In this document: positions 7,925 through 16,423 of the stretch, piece by piece
Layout of the letters: each line of letters opens with the position of its first letter
How positions within the stretch are numbered: position 1 is the stretch's first letter
Source of the DNA: a virus
IMG/VR virus record: IMGVR_UViG_3300028571_002140
Location: 1-36,840 of that record
Length of the DNA: 36,840 nt
Reading direction: 5' to 3' (one strand)
The notes under the pieces: model-generated
Database searches by the model: none
The model's input: the letters and a program-made list of their open reading frames with translations, nothing else
What the model was told of the DNA's origin: nothing
Made by a program: the position numbers and the translations under genes

Positions 7925-8378
7925 CAGGGATGTCCTCCAAGGGTTCGTACAAGGGTTCTTGTGCGACCTGGAGGAGCGCTGGCACCAAGGCCGTGTCAGG
8001 GCGGGTGCGGCTCCCTCATGTCTGTCATTGCCGATTTGCTCAATCGGATGCGGTTATCAGGGCTGGCAAAAAGTCGTCAACAGGTGGCGGGGGCTTTCTT
8101 CAATACTTCATCTTTCAAAGGTGGAGTCCGGGTCTGGGAGGTACTTATTTCAATACTTCTTCTTTCAATATATATACCTATGTCTCTCTCTACCCTCTCT
8201 GACCCCTCCAGAGCGCACGTTTTCGCGCGCGCGAGGGATTTTTTGTGTGTATAGGGCCCCCGAATATTTATTTGTATATAGAGGCACCCCCATTGAAAGA
8301 AGGTCGTAATTGAAAGAAGTCACCGCGAGGGCTTCTTTCAATACTTCATCTTTCAAACGTGGAGTCTGTTTGGACCGT
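7925..8378. repeat. 454-nt non-coding gap with iteron-like repeats; candidate replication origin or control region
   Basis: Two near-identical 39-nt direct copies lie at 8091-8129 and 8329-8367, with a degenerate third copy at about 8147-8170. The core 11-mer ATTGAAAGAAG occurs at 8292-8302 and 8309-8319. It occurs in the other orientation at 8159-8169 and 8332-8342, with a permuted variant at 8094-8104. The last pair makes an 11-bp inverted repeat with a 12-nt spacer. Between the copies are AT-rich stretches (8165-8178, 8262-8280) and an alternating CG run (8224-8233). The gap lies between the prim-pol/helicase and the resolvase, fitting an origin, but operator sites for the resolvase operon are equally possible. 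Confidence 0.5.
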
Positions 8379-10688
8379 CTACTCATATGCGTCAGCCAGT
8401 TTGACCCATTGGCTGGGCCTGCCGCCCGTTGGCTTGGCGAAAACCTCGACCAGATGGGCATCGGTCAAGGTGCGCAGCACGCCGTCCCGCTGGCGGTGGT
8501 CCATGAACTGGGTGCGCCGGGTGAACTCGCTCTTGGACATTCCAGCGGCGTCGCCATCACGCAGGATTTGCAGGGCGCGTTTGTGGTTGGACTCGACCTG
8601 ATTTTCTGAGACGCGCGCAGTGGCTTCTCGGATTGTCAGTTCAGCGCAGTGGCGCGAGAGCGCAATCCCCCAATGCGCATCGTGGTCCTCGATCTGCGGC
8701 GTCACTGCATCGCGCGACACAGCGCGGATGAGCGCCAATTTGGTGGCGTTCTCCTCAATGCGCGCCAGGATCGATGAAAAACCGGTGCCTCGCGACAAGC
8801 GAAGCCGCACCAGCAACTCGTGGTCCAGCACGCGAAACGCGTCACGCGCCTGCGCGCTCATAGGCACCACGCGCGGATCGACAAGCACCTCGTCAATCGC
8901 ACCCACATCCGTGAGGTTGCCGCTCAACTGCCCACCGCCCTGGTGGATCAGCAGCAGCCGGTCGATCAGGTCTTGCGGCGGATCGATCGTGCCAAAAAGC
9001 TCGTTGCTGTCGGGAAAATCGTCCTCGCTCTCCAGAATAAGAAAACGCGCCAAAGAGCCGTCGGCCACATTGGATGCTTGGAGCGCCTGCCAAAAGTGAA
9101 TCGGCGTGGTGGTGCCGTAGATGCAGGCGCAGGGCTGGTGAATGGCCCGGTGCGCGTTGTTGAGCTGGTTGCTTGCGTACTCAATGCCAAAGTAAGTCGT
9201 GCCTGATGTGGTGTACAGCTCGGTCATCAGGTCCAGGATTTCACACACATAGCGTGGCGAGCGTTTACGGTCAGCGGCTGCCGACAAAAACATACCGAAC
9301 TCATCAAGCTGAAACAGAATGGCGGGCTGACGCTGGATGGCCGTCAAAAGACCGGAACCCGATGCGATCTTATTGCCGCCCAGGTATTGCAGCAGCCCGG
9401 CTTTGCGAAACAACTCATTGATCACCACGCGGCTGTGGTTTTTTCCTGCGCCGCTTTCAGCGATGCCTACGACATACAGGTTTGAGCGCGTGTTGCTCTC
9501 AGTGCGGTACTTGCGCCCCATTAGCGCGCCGATGGCGCATAGGCTGGCTCCGAGCGCCAGCACGGGCTGGGGACGTTTGGCCGTCGCCGCCATGAGCGTC
9601 ATCATGTCGGCAATCACGCCGCCCACCTGGTCCCAGCCCGTAGGCAGTGGTTTGGGTGGTGGCAGCACTGGCGGTGCACCTGATCCATCAATCGTGATGG
9701 GGTTTGATGTTTGCAGCGTTTGCAGCATCTCCTTGGCCGGGTGGTGTCCGTTCATCACAATTTCACCGTTGAGTTGCAGGTCCGGGTCCGGAATCCAACC
9801 GTTGTCCAGCGCCAGCTTGTAGATGGTGCCCGCCCCAATGCGCTGAGGTGAAAAGCTCCCCCAACTTTTAGCGGTTGTCTTGGCATCGTTTTTACTGGAC
9901 GACGCAGACCAGGACTCAAAGAGCGGCCACCCCTGCTCGGCAAGCGCACCTTTGATGGCCATGCCAATGCGCACCCAACTGTCGTAGTCCAGGTCCTGGT
10001 TGGGTATGTACTGAAGCGCGTCTTGCACTGCCTCGAACGTGCCGCGTTGCTCGGGCAGATTGGCGAACGCCTCTGGAGACTTCAAACCTACAGCCAGACT
10101 TTTGGGGCGCATAGATTCGGGGACCATCTCGTACGCCTGGCGCGCAAACTCTCGAGCCTGTGCCTCGGTGATGACAGGCAGTTCTTCGATTTTCAGGTCG
10201 GCCAAGGTTTGCACGGGCCACTCGTAGGGCTTGCCGGTATCCGGGTGAATGCCATAGGCGATGAACTGCTGCCCCACACCCAAGACCTCAATGGGCGGGA
10301 ACTTAAAGCCACTGAAGGGCTGGGCCGCACGGTACACCAGCAATCGCTTGGGGGCGTTGCCGATACGAACTGCAGGTGTGTCGCCCAGCAGCCGCTTAGC
10401 TAAGCCCTCAATCTGAACCGCGATGTCTTTGGACTGCAGCACATCAATGTCGATGCCAATCACCTTGCCTGCGGCAATACCAATGCCAGCTTCGGGCCAG
10501 TCGCCCCAGATATCGACTTCGTTTTCAGTCGTGTCGCGCTCACAGTGACGGCTCCACTTGGGATAGTCTTGCCAGGCACCCAGGCGAAACATGCCCGGCT
10601 TCTTAGTGCTAGGCTGGATCGGCAAAATGGCATAACCGCGATCTACGAGCGTGGCCCCAAGATGGGCCATGTAATTATTTGGATTCAT
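8379..10688 (-). CDS. primase-polymerase/helicase replication protein
   Basis: 769 residues from the ATG at 10688, which has AAGGA 4 nt upstream; a TTG at 10700 has no such site. Residues 1-175 look like a bifunctional primase-polymerase domain (LVDRGYAILPIQP, acidic pair GIDIDV at 80-82). Residues 229-300 resemble PriCT_2 (LDYDSWVRIGMAIKGAL). The C-terminal half is a helicase-type ATPase with Walker A GIAESGAGKNHS at 408-419 and Walker B ILFQLDEFG at about 457-464. Such fusions prime and unwind phage or plasmid origins. The gene lies beside the iteron-like region, as expected for an initiator. A short winged-helix-like tail follows. Confidence 0.9.
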   Translation of the reverse strand: MNPNNYMAHLGATLVDRGYAILPIQPSTKKPGMFRLGAWQDYPKWSRHCERDTTENEVDIWGDWPEAGIGIAAGKVIGIDIDVLQSKDIAVQIEGLAKRLLGDTPAVRIGNAPKRLLVYRAAQPFSGFKFPPIEVLGVGQQFIAYGIHPDTGKPYEWPVQTLADLKIEELPVITEAQAREFARQAYEMVPESMRPKSLAVGLKSPEAFANLPEQRGTFEAVQDALQYIPNQDLDYDSWVRIGMAIKGALAEQGWPLFESWSASSSKNDAKTTAKSWGSFSPQRIGAGTIYKLALDNGWIPDPDLQLNGEIVMNGHHPAKEMLQTLQTSNPITIDGSGAPPVLPPPKPLPTGWDQVGGVIADMMTLMAATAKRPQPVLALGASLCAIGALMGRKYRTESNTRSNLYVVGIAESGAGKNHSRVVINELFRKAGLLQYLGGNKIASGSGLLTAIQRQPAILFQLDEFGMFLSAAADRKRSPRYVCEILDLMTELYTTSGTTYFGIEYASNQLNNAHRAIHQPCACIYGTTTPIHFWQALQASNVADGSLARFLILESEDDFPDSNELFGTIDPPQDLIDRLLLIHQGGGQLSGNLTDVGAIDEVLVDPRVVPMSAQARDAFRVLDHELLVRLRLSRGTGFSSILARIEENATKLALIRAVSRDAVTPQIEDHDAHWGIALSRHCAELTIREATARVSENQVESNHKRALQILRDGDAAGMSKSEFTRRTQFMDHRQRDGVLRTLTDAHLVEVFAKPTGGRPSQWVKLADAYE

Positions 10689-10696
10689 GCGTTCCT

Positions 10697-11020
10697 TCAA
10701 AATGGTGGATCGTCTGCATAGGCAGTACGAAGTGAGTCTTGAAACGCGGTCACGACCACATCAATCAAGGTTGACCACTCCACTGCGGTGAAACTGGCCA
10801 GATCTGTTTTGGCGAGTGACTCGACGTACTCGCCCCCTGTCTGACAGGCCGTTGCCAGCGCATTGGTTTCGTGTTGGTTTGGATCAATCATTCCCTTTAG
10901 CCTTGCTGCAATGTTTTGACAGCGCCTGGAGCACAACTTCACGCTCGGCGCATCAATACGGATCAAACAAGGCGCGAACCCATACCCTCGGGCATCACGC
11001 CTGCAAATAGCACACAACAT
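10697..11020 (-). CDS. DUF6511-like cysteine-containing small protein
   Basis: 107 residues. The N-terminus has a zinc-binding look (LCAICRRDARGYGF and then LCSRRCQNIAARLKG), followed by an acidic helical C-terminus. This resembles DUF6511, a small family found beside phage replication helicases; the assignment is from memory. It ends 8 nt before the prim-pol ATG and begins 14 nt after the helicase stop, so it belongs to the replication operon. A role as a replication accessory protein is inference. Confidence 0.72.
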   Translation of the reverse strand: MLCAICRRDARGYGFAPCLIRIDAPSVKLCSRRCQNIAARLKGMIDPNQHETNALATACQTGGEYVESLAKTDLASFTAVEWSTLIDVVVTAFQDSLRTAYADDPPF

Positions 11021-11034
11021 TTATGCGCTCGTCA

Positions 11035-12609
11035 TCAAAAGCGTGCGCCAACGATTTCTGTGTAGCGCCCGCTCGGGCGCACCGCGATCTGTGAAGGGCA
11101 CTTAAGCCGCTGCGACACCGCCAGCGCCTCGTCAACACCACGGGGAAGCGGTAGGCCCGGTGCCCGGTTGGCCCACCAACTGGCTGCCTTTTGCCGGGCA
11201 TAGCCTTGGTGCTCAATGCAAACCCACTCGCTGTGGGAACTCAGGCCACTCCAGTAATCGACCCGAAGTGACGGCGGTTTGCCACTCTTGTCGTGCCGGG
11301 CATAGCTCACCCGTGTCACCGGGACCCACTCGGGTGGGCCACCGGACAGGATGTCCAAAGTGCTGGCCCTTGCATCAATTTTGATTTGCGGCTCAGGAAA
11401 CATGTGGCCGCAGTCCGGGCACTGGCGCACCGCCGCATGAACGATGCTGTCGCACTCTGGGCAGGCTTTGGTGGGCGCATCACCGTCTTCACCCGCTTTT
11501 GGCGTTTTAGGCTTGATGGCGTCAATCGGGCCGTGACGGGCAATATTCCCGGCAAAGTCGAGTACCAGACAGTCGGTCTTGCCCGGTGCAAGGCGGCAGC
11601 CACGACCCACGATCTGCACATACAAACCCGCTGACTTGGTCGGGCGCAGCATCGCAATCAGGTCTACCGCAGGTGCATTGAAGCCGGTCGTCAGCACATT
11701 GGCATTGGTCAGGCATTGAATACGCCCGGCCTTGAAGTCGTTGATGATGGCCTCGCGCTGGGCGCTGGGCGTATCGCCCACAATCGTCTCGCAGGTCACA
11801 CCTCTGCTTCGCACCGCATCACGCACGTGGTACGCGTGGTCCACGCCAGCACAAAAGATCAGCCAGCTTTTGCGGTTAGTTGAGTACGAGAAAATTTCAT
11901 TGACCGCGCTTTGCGTGATGGCGTCCTGGTCAATGGCCGCCTCAAGATCCTTAGGGATGAACTCGCCGCCGCGCGTGCCCACACCAGTGAGGTCAATTTG
12001 CGTTGCCATGCGCTTGGAGATCAGTGGCGAGAGGTAGTGGTCGTCGATCAGCTCGCGCACCGACACCTCGTAGGCGATGTCGGTGAAGATGGCCTCTTCG
12101 CCTTCGTGCAACAACCCTGAGTCCAAGCGGTACGGCGTTGCCGTCAACCCAATGACTTTAAGGTCGGGGTTCAGGCGCTTTAAACCATCGAGAAATTTGC
12201 GGTACATCGTGTTCGAAGAACGTGGTATCAGATGCGCTTCATCGATCAACACCAGATCGCATTGCTGAACGTCGTACACGCGCTTGTGGATGGACTGAAT
12301 ACCAGCGAACAAAATCTGTGCGCGGATCTCTCGCTTTTTAAGGCCTGCTGAATAAATGCCTGCCGGTGCCTGAGGCCAGAGCTTTTGGAGTTCGGCAAAG
12401 TTCTGCTCAATCAGCTCACGCACATGCGTCACGATCAGAATGCGCTGATCGGGAAAAGCCTTGAGCACGCCTTCGACAAAGGTGGCCATGACGAGGGACT
12501 TGCCACCAGCGGTGGGGATCACCACCAGCGGGTTGCCGCTCTCATCTTGGAAGTAGTTGTAGATGCCTTGAATGGCAGCGCTTTGGTAGGGGCGAAGGGA
12601 AAAGCTCAT
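11035..12609 (-). CDS. superfamily 2 DEAH-box helicase with Zn-ribbon
   Basis: 524 residues. Motif Q/I: LRPYQSAAI, then VVIPTAGGKS (29-38). Motif II is DEAH (123-126), motif III GLTATPYR, and motifs V-VI are TTGFNAPAVDLIAMLRPT and YVQIVGRGCRLAPGK. A C-terminal zinc ribbon (ACPECDS, QCPDCGHMFPE) follows. The architecture is that of phage and UvrB/RecQ-like DNA helicases (ResIII plus Helicase_C). It sits just downstream of a Cas4/AddB-like nuclease gene, so the two may act together in end processing or recombination. Confidence 0.92.
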   Translation of the reverse strand: MSFSLRPYQSAAIQGIYNYFQDESGNPLVVIPTAGGKSLVMATFVEGVLKAFPDQRILIVTHVRELIEQNFAELQKLWPQAPAGIYSAGLKKREIRAQILFAGIQSIHKRVYDVQQCDLVLIDEAHLIPRSSNTMYRKFLDGLKRLNPDLKVIGLTATPYRLDSGLLHEGEEAIFTDIAYEVSVRELIDDHYLSPLISKRMATQIDLTGVGTRGGEFIPKDLEAAIDQDAITQSAVNEIFSYSTNRKSWLIFCAGVDHAYHVRDAVRSRGVTCETIVGDTPSAQREAIINDFKAGRIQCLTNANVLTTGFNAPAVDLIAMLRPTKSAGLYVQIVGRGCRLAPGKTDCLVLDFAGNIARHGPIDAIKPKTPKAGEDGDAPTKACPECDSIVHAAVRQCPDCGHMFPEPQIKIDARASTLDILSGGPPEWVPVTRVSYARHDKSGKPPSLRVDYWSGLSSHSEWVCIEHQGYARQKAASWWANRAPGLPLPRGVDEALAVSQRLKCPSQIAVRPSGRYTEIVGARF

Positions 12610-12654
12610 GACGGGACTCCTATTTCAATTGCGTTTAGGTTTGCGGTTGGGGAT

Positions 12655-13608
12655 TCAGTTGGCGGCGTGCTTGTTCAAACCGGCATCGCGCCAGCGCACC
12701 CCGTTGGAAAATTCGTAGTCAACCCAGTCGTCACCTGCATCGACTTGCGTTGCAGGGACAAGTGGCGGCAAATACAGGTGCTGCTCACAGCCGGTGCGCT
12801 GATCGACTTCGGTCAGGCGTTTTTGATGCCGGTCGCAATGCCAACCACCATCCACGGGTGTTGAGTGCAGGCAAGTACGGCAATTGATCGCAGGTGCCAC
12901 CACGCTGTTTCCGCTTGCATGGCAAACCGGTGCGTGGTCACACATGCGGCACTGATACCAACTGGGGTCCTCGCTGATGCGTGGCAGTGGGGTTTGGACG
13001 AAGATGATTCGACGGGCTTTTTCCAGAAGAAGTTCCGCATAAGTGACATCTGCCTCCACGCGTTCGACATACAGGTCATCGGTGTCCTTGTTCACAGCCA
13101 AGTACATCGCTCGGGTAATGCCTATCAGGTGCATGTAGATTTGCATCTGGGCAAAGTGCTGCTGCTTGGACTCGCGCACCTTCTTGGCCACCAGATCGCC
13201 AAAGCTCTTGTTGGAGTGCGTCTTGAACTCCAGCACGTGCCAGGCTTTGGGTGCTTCAAGCAAATTGATGGCAAGACCGTCAAGCGAGCCACCAAAGTGG
13301 CCGCCATGGGCCTGCACTCGAAACTGACGCCCGGTCTCGGGATCGACTTCGAGCACGGTTGCACCGGTGCGCCGCAGGTTGAGCACCAGACGTGCTTCCT
13401 CCAGTTGACCGGTTTCAAACAAGCGCAACAACCGTCCTGGGTGCTTGCTGCGCGTCACCCACCGAAAGTCGTACCAAAGCGCACGCTCGCATTCCTTGCC
13501 AATGAGGGACGCGCCAAGGTGGCTGCGAAACCCGTCACTGGCATCCGCTTCATAGCCCGAGAAGATGGCCTCGCGGGTGAGGCTTGTGATGACGGGCAGT
13601 TCAGCCAT
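12655..13608 (-). CDS. PD-(D/E)XK nuclease with likely Fe-S cluster (Cas4/AddB-like)
   Basis: 317 residues from the ATG at 13608, preceded by AAGGAGG. The nuclease motif is GSLDG (D110) and VLEFKT (E127, K129), with a downstream QQHFAQMQIYMHL helix (QxxxY motif). A lone cysteine before the core (C40 in GKECERALWY) and a Cys-x2-Cys-x5-Cys after it (QCRMCDHAPVCH) match the four-cysteine iron-sulphur arrangement of Cas4 and AddB nucleases. A second Cys/His group (NCRTCLH, WHCDRHQ, GCEQH) lies near the C-terminus. In phages such enzymes are recombination exonucleases; the neighbouring helicase and DUF669 protein support this. Confidence 0.85.
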   Translation of the reverse strand: MAELPVITSLTREAIFSGYEADASDGFRSHLGASLIGKECERALWYDFRWVTRSKHPGRLLRLFETGQLEEARLVLNLRRTGATVLEVDPETGRQFRVQAHGGHFGGSLDGLAINLLEAPKAWHVLEFKTHSNKSFGDLVAKKVRESKQQHFAQMQIYMHLIGITRAMYLAVNKDTDDLYVERVEADVTYAELLLEKARRIIFVQTPLPRISEDPSWYQCRMCDHAPVCHASGNSVVAPAINCRTCLHSTPVDGGWHCDRHQKRLTEVDQRTGCEQHLYLPPLVPATQVDAGDDWVDYEFSNGVRWRDAGLNKHAAN

Positions 13609-14002
13609 GGTTTCCTCCTTGGCTCGCGTGTAAGTAACGCGCACGCTGCACCAGGCCCGCCCACTCTTGGTCATTGCAGTTTTCACGCACCACTTCAATC
13701 AAGGTGTCTTTGAAGGCATCACGGTGATTGGGCGCAGCGCGTTTATCAAAGGTCGCAAGATGCACAGTCACCTGCGCCAGCTCCTGCTGCTTTAAACGCA
13801 GCGCGGTTTTGGCGCGGTGGAACCAGGCAGCATCAAGCGTCTTTTTCTCCGTCTGCCGCCGAATATCGGTTGTGGCAATCTGGATGCGGATGGAGGCAAT
13901 CTCGCCTTGCAGCGCTGCCATTCGCTCCCGACAGCCCTGCGCTGAGTCCGGCAGGTGAACCGGCTCAAGCGCGTGTTGATGCAATGTGAAGTGTTCGTGC
14001 AT
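13601..14002 (-). CDS. phage hypothetical protein with coiled coil
   Basis: 133 residues. The segment from about 25 to 80 (RMAALQGEIASIRIQIATTDI through LRLKQQELAQV) is a predicted amphipathic coiled coil. The C-terminus (DAFKDTLIEVVREN) is helical. No enzyme motif is visible. Its stop overlaps the nuclease start by 8 nt, and the nuclease's ribosome site lies inside this gene, so the two are coupled. A structural partner of the recombination proteins is possible but unproven. Confidence 0.72.
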   Translation of the reverse strand: MHEHFTLHQHALEPVHLPDSAQGCRERMAALQGEIASIRIQIATTDIRRQTEKKTLDAAWFHRAKTALRLKQQELAQVTVHLATFDKRAAPNHRDAFKDTLIEVVRENCNDQEWAGLVQRARYLHASQGGNHG

Positions 14003-14013
14003 GCAGTGGGACC

Positions 14014-14526
14014 TCAGGCTTGGCGCTTCCAGGGCAGTCCGTTGGCAGCAGGCGTTGCTGTAGCAACGGCAGGACGCGCTGGCGGGTTGGCTGGACCAGT
14101 GCTGAATGTGGGGGCGTTTGCAGCCTGACCGCTGCGAGGCAGGTAGCGGACCGAGTTGCTCTCGCCATACATACCCTTCGGGGGGCGCACACGCACATCA
14201 GCAATCAATGGAATGAGGTGCAACTGCTCCGAATTGCTGACCTGCAACTTGCCAACGGCACGGCAGATAGATGACAGCGTGCGCTGTGCGATTTGCACAG
14301 CATCTGCATTGGCGTTGATGAGGTTCAGGCGGTCAAAGAGCTTGCGCCCTGCGTACTGCCCCTCAATGACATCTACCTCAAGGTAGAGGTACTGGCCCAT
14401 GCCGTCTTTGGTTGCACGCATTTCGCTTGCAACAATTTGGGCGAGGTATTTACCGGGTGGCAGGACTTCGTAGCCGCTGCTGGGTTCAACTGAGGATGCG
14501 TCGAAAGTTTGTCCGAATGAAGCCAT
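14014..14526 (-). CDS. DUF669 protein, probable phage ssDNA-binding protein
   Basis: 170 residues. The N-terminal 110 (PPGKYLAQIVASEMRATKDG, YLYLEVDVIEGQYAGRKLFDRLNL, LSSICRAVG) match DUF669, a phage family usually placed next to a RecA-like NTPase and nuclease. It is believed to act as a single-strand DNA-binding or annealing factor. The C-terminal 45 residues are low-complexity Pro/Ala-rich, ending in LPWKRQA, like the flexible acceptor tails of SSB-like proteins. It follows the RecA-like gene by 22 nt. Confidence 0.85.
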   Translation of the reverse strand: MASFGQTFDASSVEPSSGYEVLPPGKYLAQIVASEMRATKDGMGQYLYLEVDVIEGQYAGRKLFDRLNLINANADAVQIAQRTLSSICRAVGKLQVSNSEQLHLIPLIADVRVRPPKGMYGESNSVRYLPRSGQAANAPTFSTGPANPPARPAVATATPAANGLPWKRQA

Positions 14527-14548
14527 GGTGATTTCTCCTTTTTCAATT

Positions 14549-15343
14549 TCAGGTGGTGGGGTTGGTGGGGGTAACTGGGTTGGTGATCAACATGGGCTTG
14601 ATCACATCGGGCATGGCCTGGGCAAAGGACTGCCAGTCCAGTGGCAGGGTCTCGGGAAGGCCATAGCGGTTCTTGGCCAAAAAGGCTGGGCGCTCGGCGG
14701 TGTGAATCACCCGCTCCCCCGAGCCCATGGCGCGGTTTACTTTTTTGTTGAAGCCGACATCGGCCTTCACGGTGGAAATGCGGTAGTTGGCAAACAGCAC
14801 GATGTCGGAGTGCTCCTGCATCAGCGCCGCTGCACGGGTGTGCAACTTGATGACGTACCGGTCATAGGGGTCGTGCTCGGGCGAGTCAAAACGCTTGATG
14901 TCGGTGTGCGCGATTTGCACAACGGTCATGCCACGGTCGTCACGCAGTGCGTTCAGGCCGTCGATGTACTGACGCCATAGGCTCAAAGCGGCCACGTAGC
15001 CTTTGCCGTACCCGGCGTCTTCAATCGATCCCCAGCCGTTGTCGCGGCAGGCCTTGCCCCAAACTAAGGGCTCGAGCCAGTCAACGCTGTCAATGACCAC
15101 GGTTTTGAAGTCATGGTCTTCGGTGTAGAGCGAGGCCAGTGACTCAAGGACTTCCTCAAACGTGCGTGCAAGCGGAAAGCTAGCTGCCGGAATTGTTCCC
15201 AGACCGTCTTCCGTTTGCACGAACACAGGTTTGCTGGCTTCTGCGGCGAAGGTGGTTTTACCAACGCCTGCAACACCGTGAATCAGAATGCGGGGTGGCT
15301 TGGGCGTATTGGCGCGGGTGAGTTGTGCAAGTGAGATTGCCAT
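14549..15343 (-). CDS. RecA-like ATP-binding protein (AAA_24-like)
   Basis: 264 residues from the ATG at 15343; the reading extends further upstream but overlaps the preceding gene. Walker A is GVAGVGKT at 23-30, Walker B is TVVIDSVDWLEP at about 80-90, and a VVQIAHTDIK segment corresponds to motif III. This is the AAA_24 phage NTPase family, commonly paired with DUF669 and a nuclease in recombination operons. The start shares one base with the preceding stop (TGATG), indicating translational coupling. Confidence 0.88.
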   Translation of the reverse strand: MAISLAQLTRANTPKPPRILIHGVAGVGKTTFAAEASKPVFVQTEDGLGTIPAASFPLARTFEEVLESLASLYTEDHDFKTVVIDSVDWLEPLVWGKACRDNGWGSIEDAGYGKGYVAALSLWRQYIDGLNALRDDRGMTVVQIAHTDIKRFDSPEHDPYDRYVIKLHTRAAALMQEHSDIVLFANYRISTVKADVGFNKKVNRAMGSGERVIHTAERPAFLAKNRYGLPETLPLDWQSFAQAMPDVIKPMLITNPVTPTNPTT

Positions 15344-15867
15344 CAAACACCCCCGCCAAAGTGACTGTCGTTGGCAGCGTCGGGGATTTCTCCGGTCTTG
15401 ATCTGCTCGAGCTTGTAGCTGGGCTTGCCCGTTTTGAGCGTGCGTGCAGGCTCGAATAAGTCGCGGATACCGGGTGGCCAGGCGGTGTACTTGGACTCGG
15501 CGACTTTGATTTCGATGCCGACATAGTTCTCCGGGTCCTCGCCCCATTTACGCAGCGCTTCCACGGCTTCTTTGAGCTTGACCTGGTTGTATTCAGGGCG
15601 CTTAGGCAAATCGGCGACGACCATGTAGCCATCGACCTCAAAGCGCACAGTGCCGGTGGATTTGCCAGCCTCTTGGCGAAGCTGTTGGGCATGGCCGCCC
15701 AAGCGACTGTGCAAGGTGGACTGCAATGCGTTGAGGTACAAAGCGGCAGTGTCTTTGGCAGCAGTGACCTGTTTGATCATCCGGTCAAGGTCTTGCAGCG
15801 GGAGCTTGTCCAGCTCATTCATGTAAAGCTGGCCTATTTCATCCAGCACTTCTGGTTCGGGCGTCAT
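15343..15867 (-). CDS. phage hypothetical protein, recombination operon
   Basis: 174 residues. The N-terminal third is helical (DEIGQLYMNELDKLPLQDLDRMI, then TAALYLNALQSTLHSRLG). The remainder alternates strands and Lys/Glu-rich helices (VRFEVDGYMVVADLPKRPEY, ENYVGIEIKVAESKYTAW). I do not recognise a domain, though similar proteins occur just upstream of AAA_24/DUF669 pairs in proteobacterial prophages. Overlap with the ATPase start by one base suggests joint function. Confidence 0.78.
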   Translation of the reverse strand: MTPEPEVLDEIGQLYMNELDKLPLQDLDRMIKQVTAAKDTAALYLNALQSTLHSRLGGHAQQLRQEAGKSTGTVRFEVDGYMVVADLPKRPEYNQVKLKEAVEALRKWGEDPENYVGIEIKVAESKYTAWPPGIRDLFEPARTLKTGKPSYKLEQIKTGEIPDAANDSHFGGGV

Positions 15868-15881
15868 GGGTGCTCTTTCTT

Positions 15882-16307
15882 TCAGTGGGGCTTTGGGTTG
15901 CTTGGAGCCATCTGCGCGATACGCAGCTGGGTACGGATTTCGGGGGGCTTCAGAGGGGAACTGGAGCGCATGGCCATGTATCGGTAGTGGTCATCGCCCA
16001 CCTTTTGGCTAAAGAGGTGAACCAGCCCAAGTTCACAGGCGATCCAGGCGCGCCGTGCGACGGAGTGAATTCGTGCGCGATCTTTGGTGGTCAGGTCGCT
16101 ACTTGTCTCAGAGCGATCGCGCAGCAGCAGGCCCTCGTGGTACTGAATGCAATGGCCAACCAGCGCACTAGCCACCCAGTCACACAGATTGGCCTCCGAC
16201 AGTTTTTCAATAGGGACGTAAACCGGCTGCAACGCTGCGCGGCCAATATCCACACCCAGACCCAAGTGGCTGCGTGAGGTTTCAATTAGGTCGTTTTTGT
16301 AATTCAT
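15882..16307 (-). CDS. phage hypothetical protein
   Basis: 141 residues from the ATG at 16307, which has GGAG 5 nt upstream; a GTG ten codons earlier lacks this. The protein is mostly helical (ANLCDWVASALVGHCIQYHE, RIHSVARRAWIACELGLVHL) with a basic Pro-rich tail. No known motif is visible. It is the last gene upstream of the ATPase set and is separated from the sigma-like gene by a 116-nt gap. Confidence 0.7.
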   Translation of the reverse strand: MNYKNDLIETSRSHLGLGVDIGRAALQPVYVPIEKLSEANLCDWVASALVGHCIQYHEGLLLRDRSETSSDLTTKDRARIHSVARRAWIACELGLVHLFSQKVGDDHYRYMAMRSSSPLKPPEIRTQLRIAQMAPSNPKPH

Positions 16308-16423
16308 CAAATCTCCGGGCGTGAGTTGGCCTACCACCGCTGCCCAAGGGGGCGCGGAGTTTGCAGGTGTTAAAGGTTTTTACTGAGCGAGGTGGGCGTT
16401 TTTCTCAGCCACCCCGCGATCGG

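Noticed and set aside
7794-8309. ORFs on both strands across the repeat-rich gap
   Set aside because: They overlap each other and the resolvase start, and their sequences are dictated by the repeats.
8091-8367. Possible CRISPR array from spaced direct repeats
   Set aside because: Only two good 39-nt copies about 240 nt apart, plus inverted copies; no regular spacers and no cas genes.
12865-13713. Plus-strand reading frame of 282 codons
   Set aside because: Antisense to the PD-(D/E)XK nuclease gene, with a composition mirroring its codon bias.
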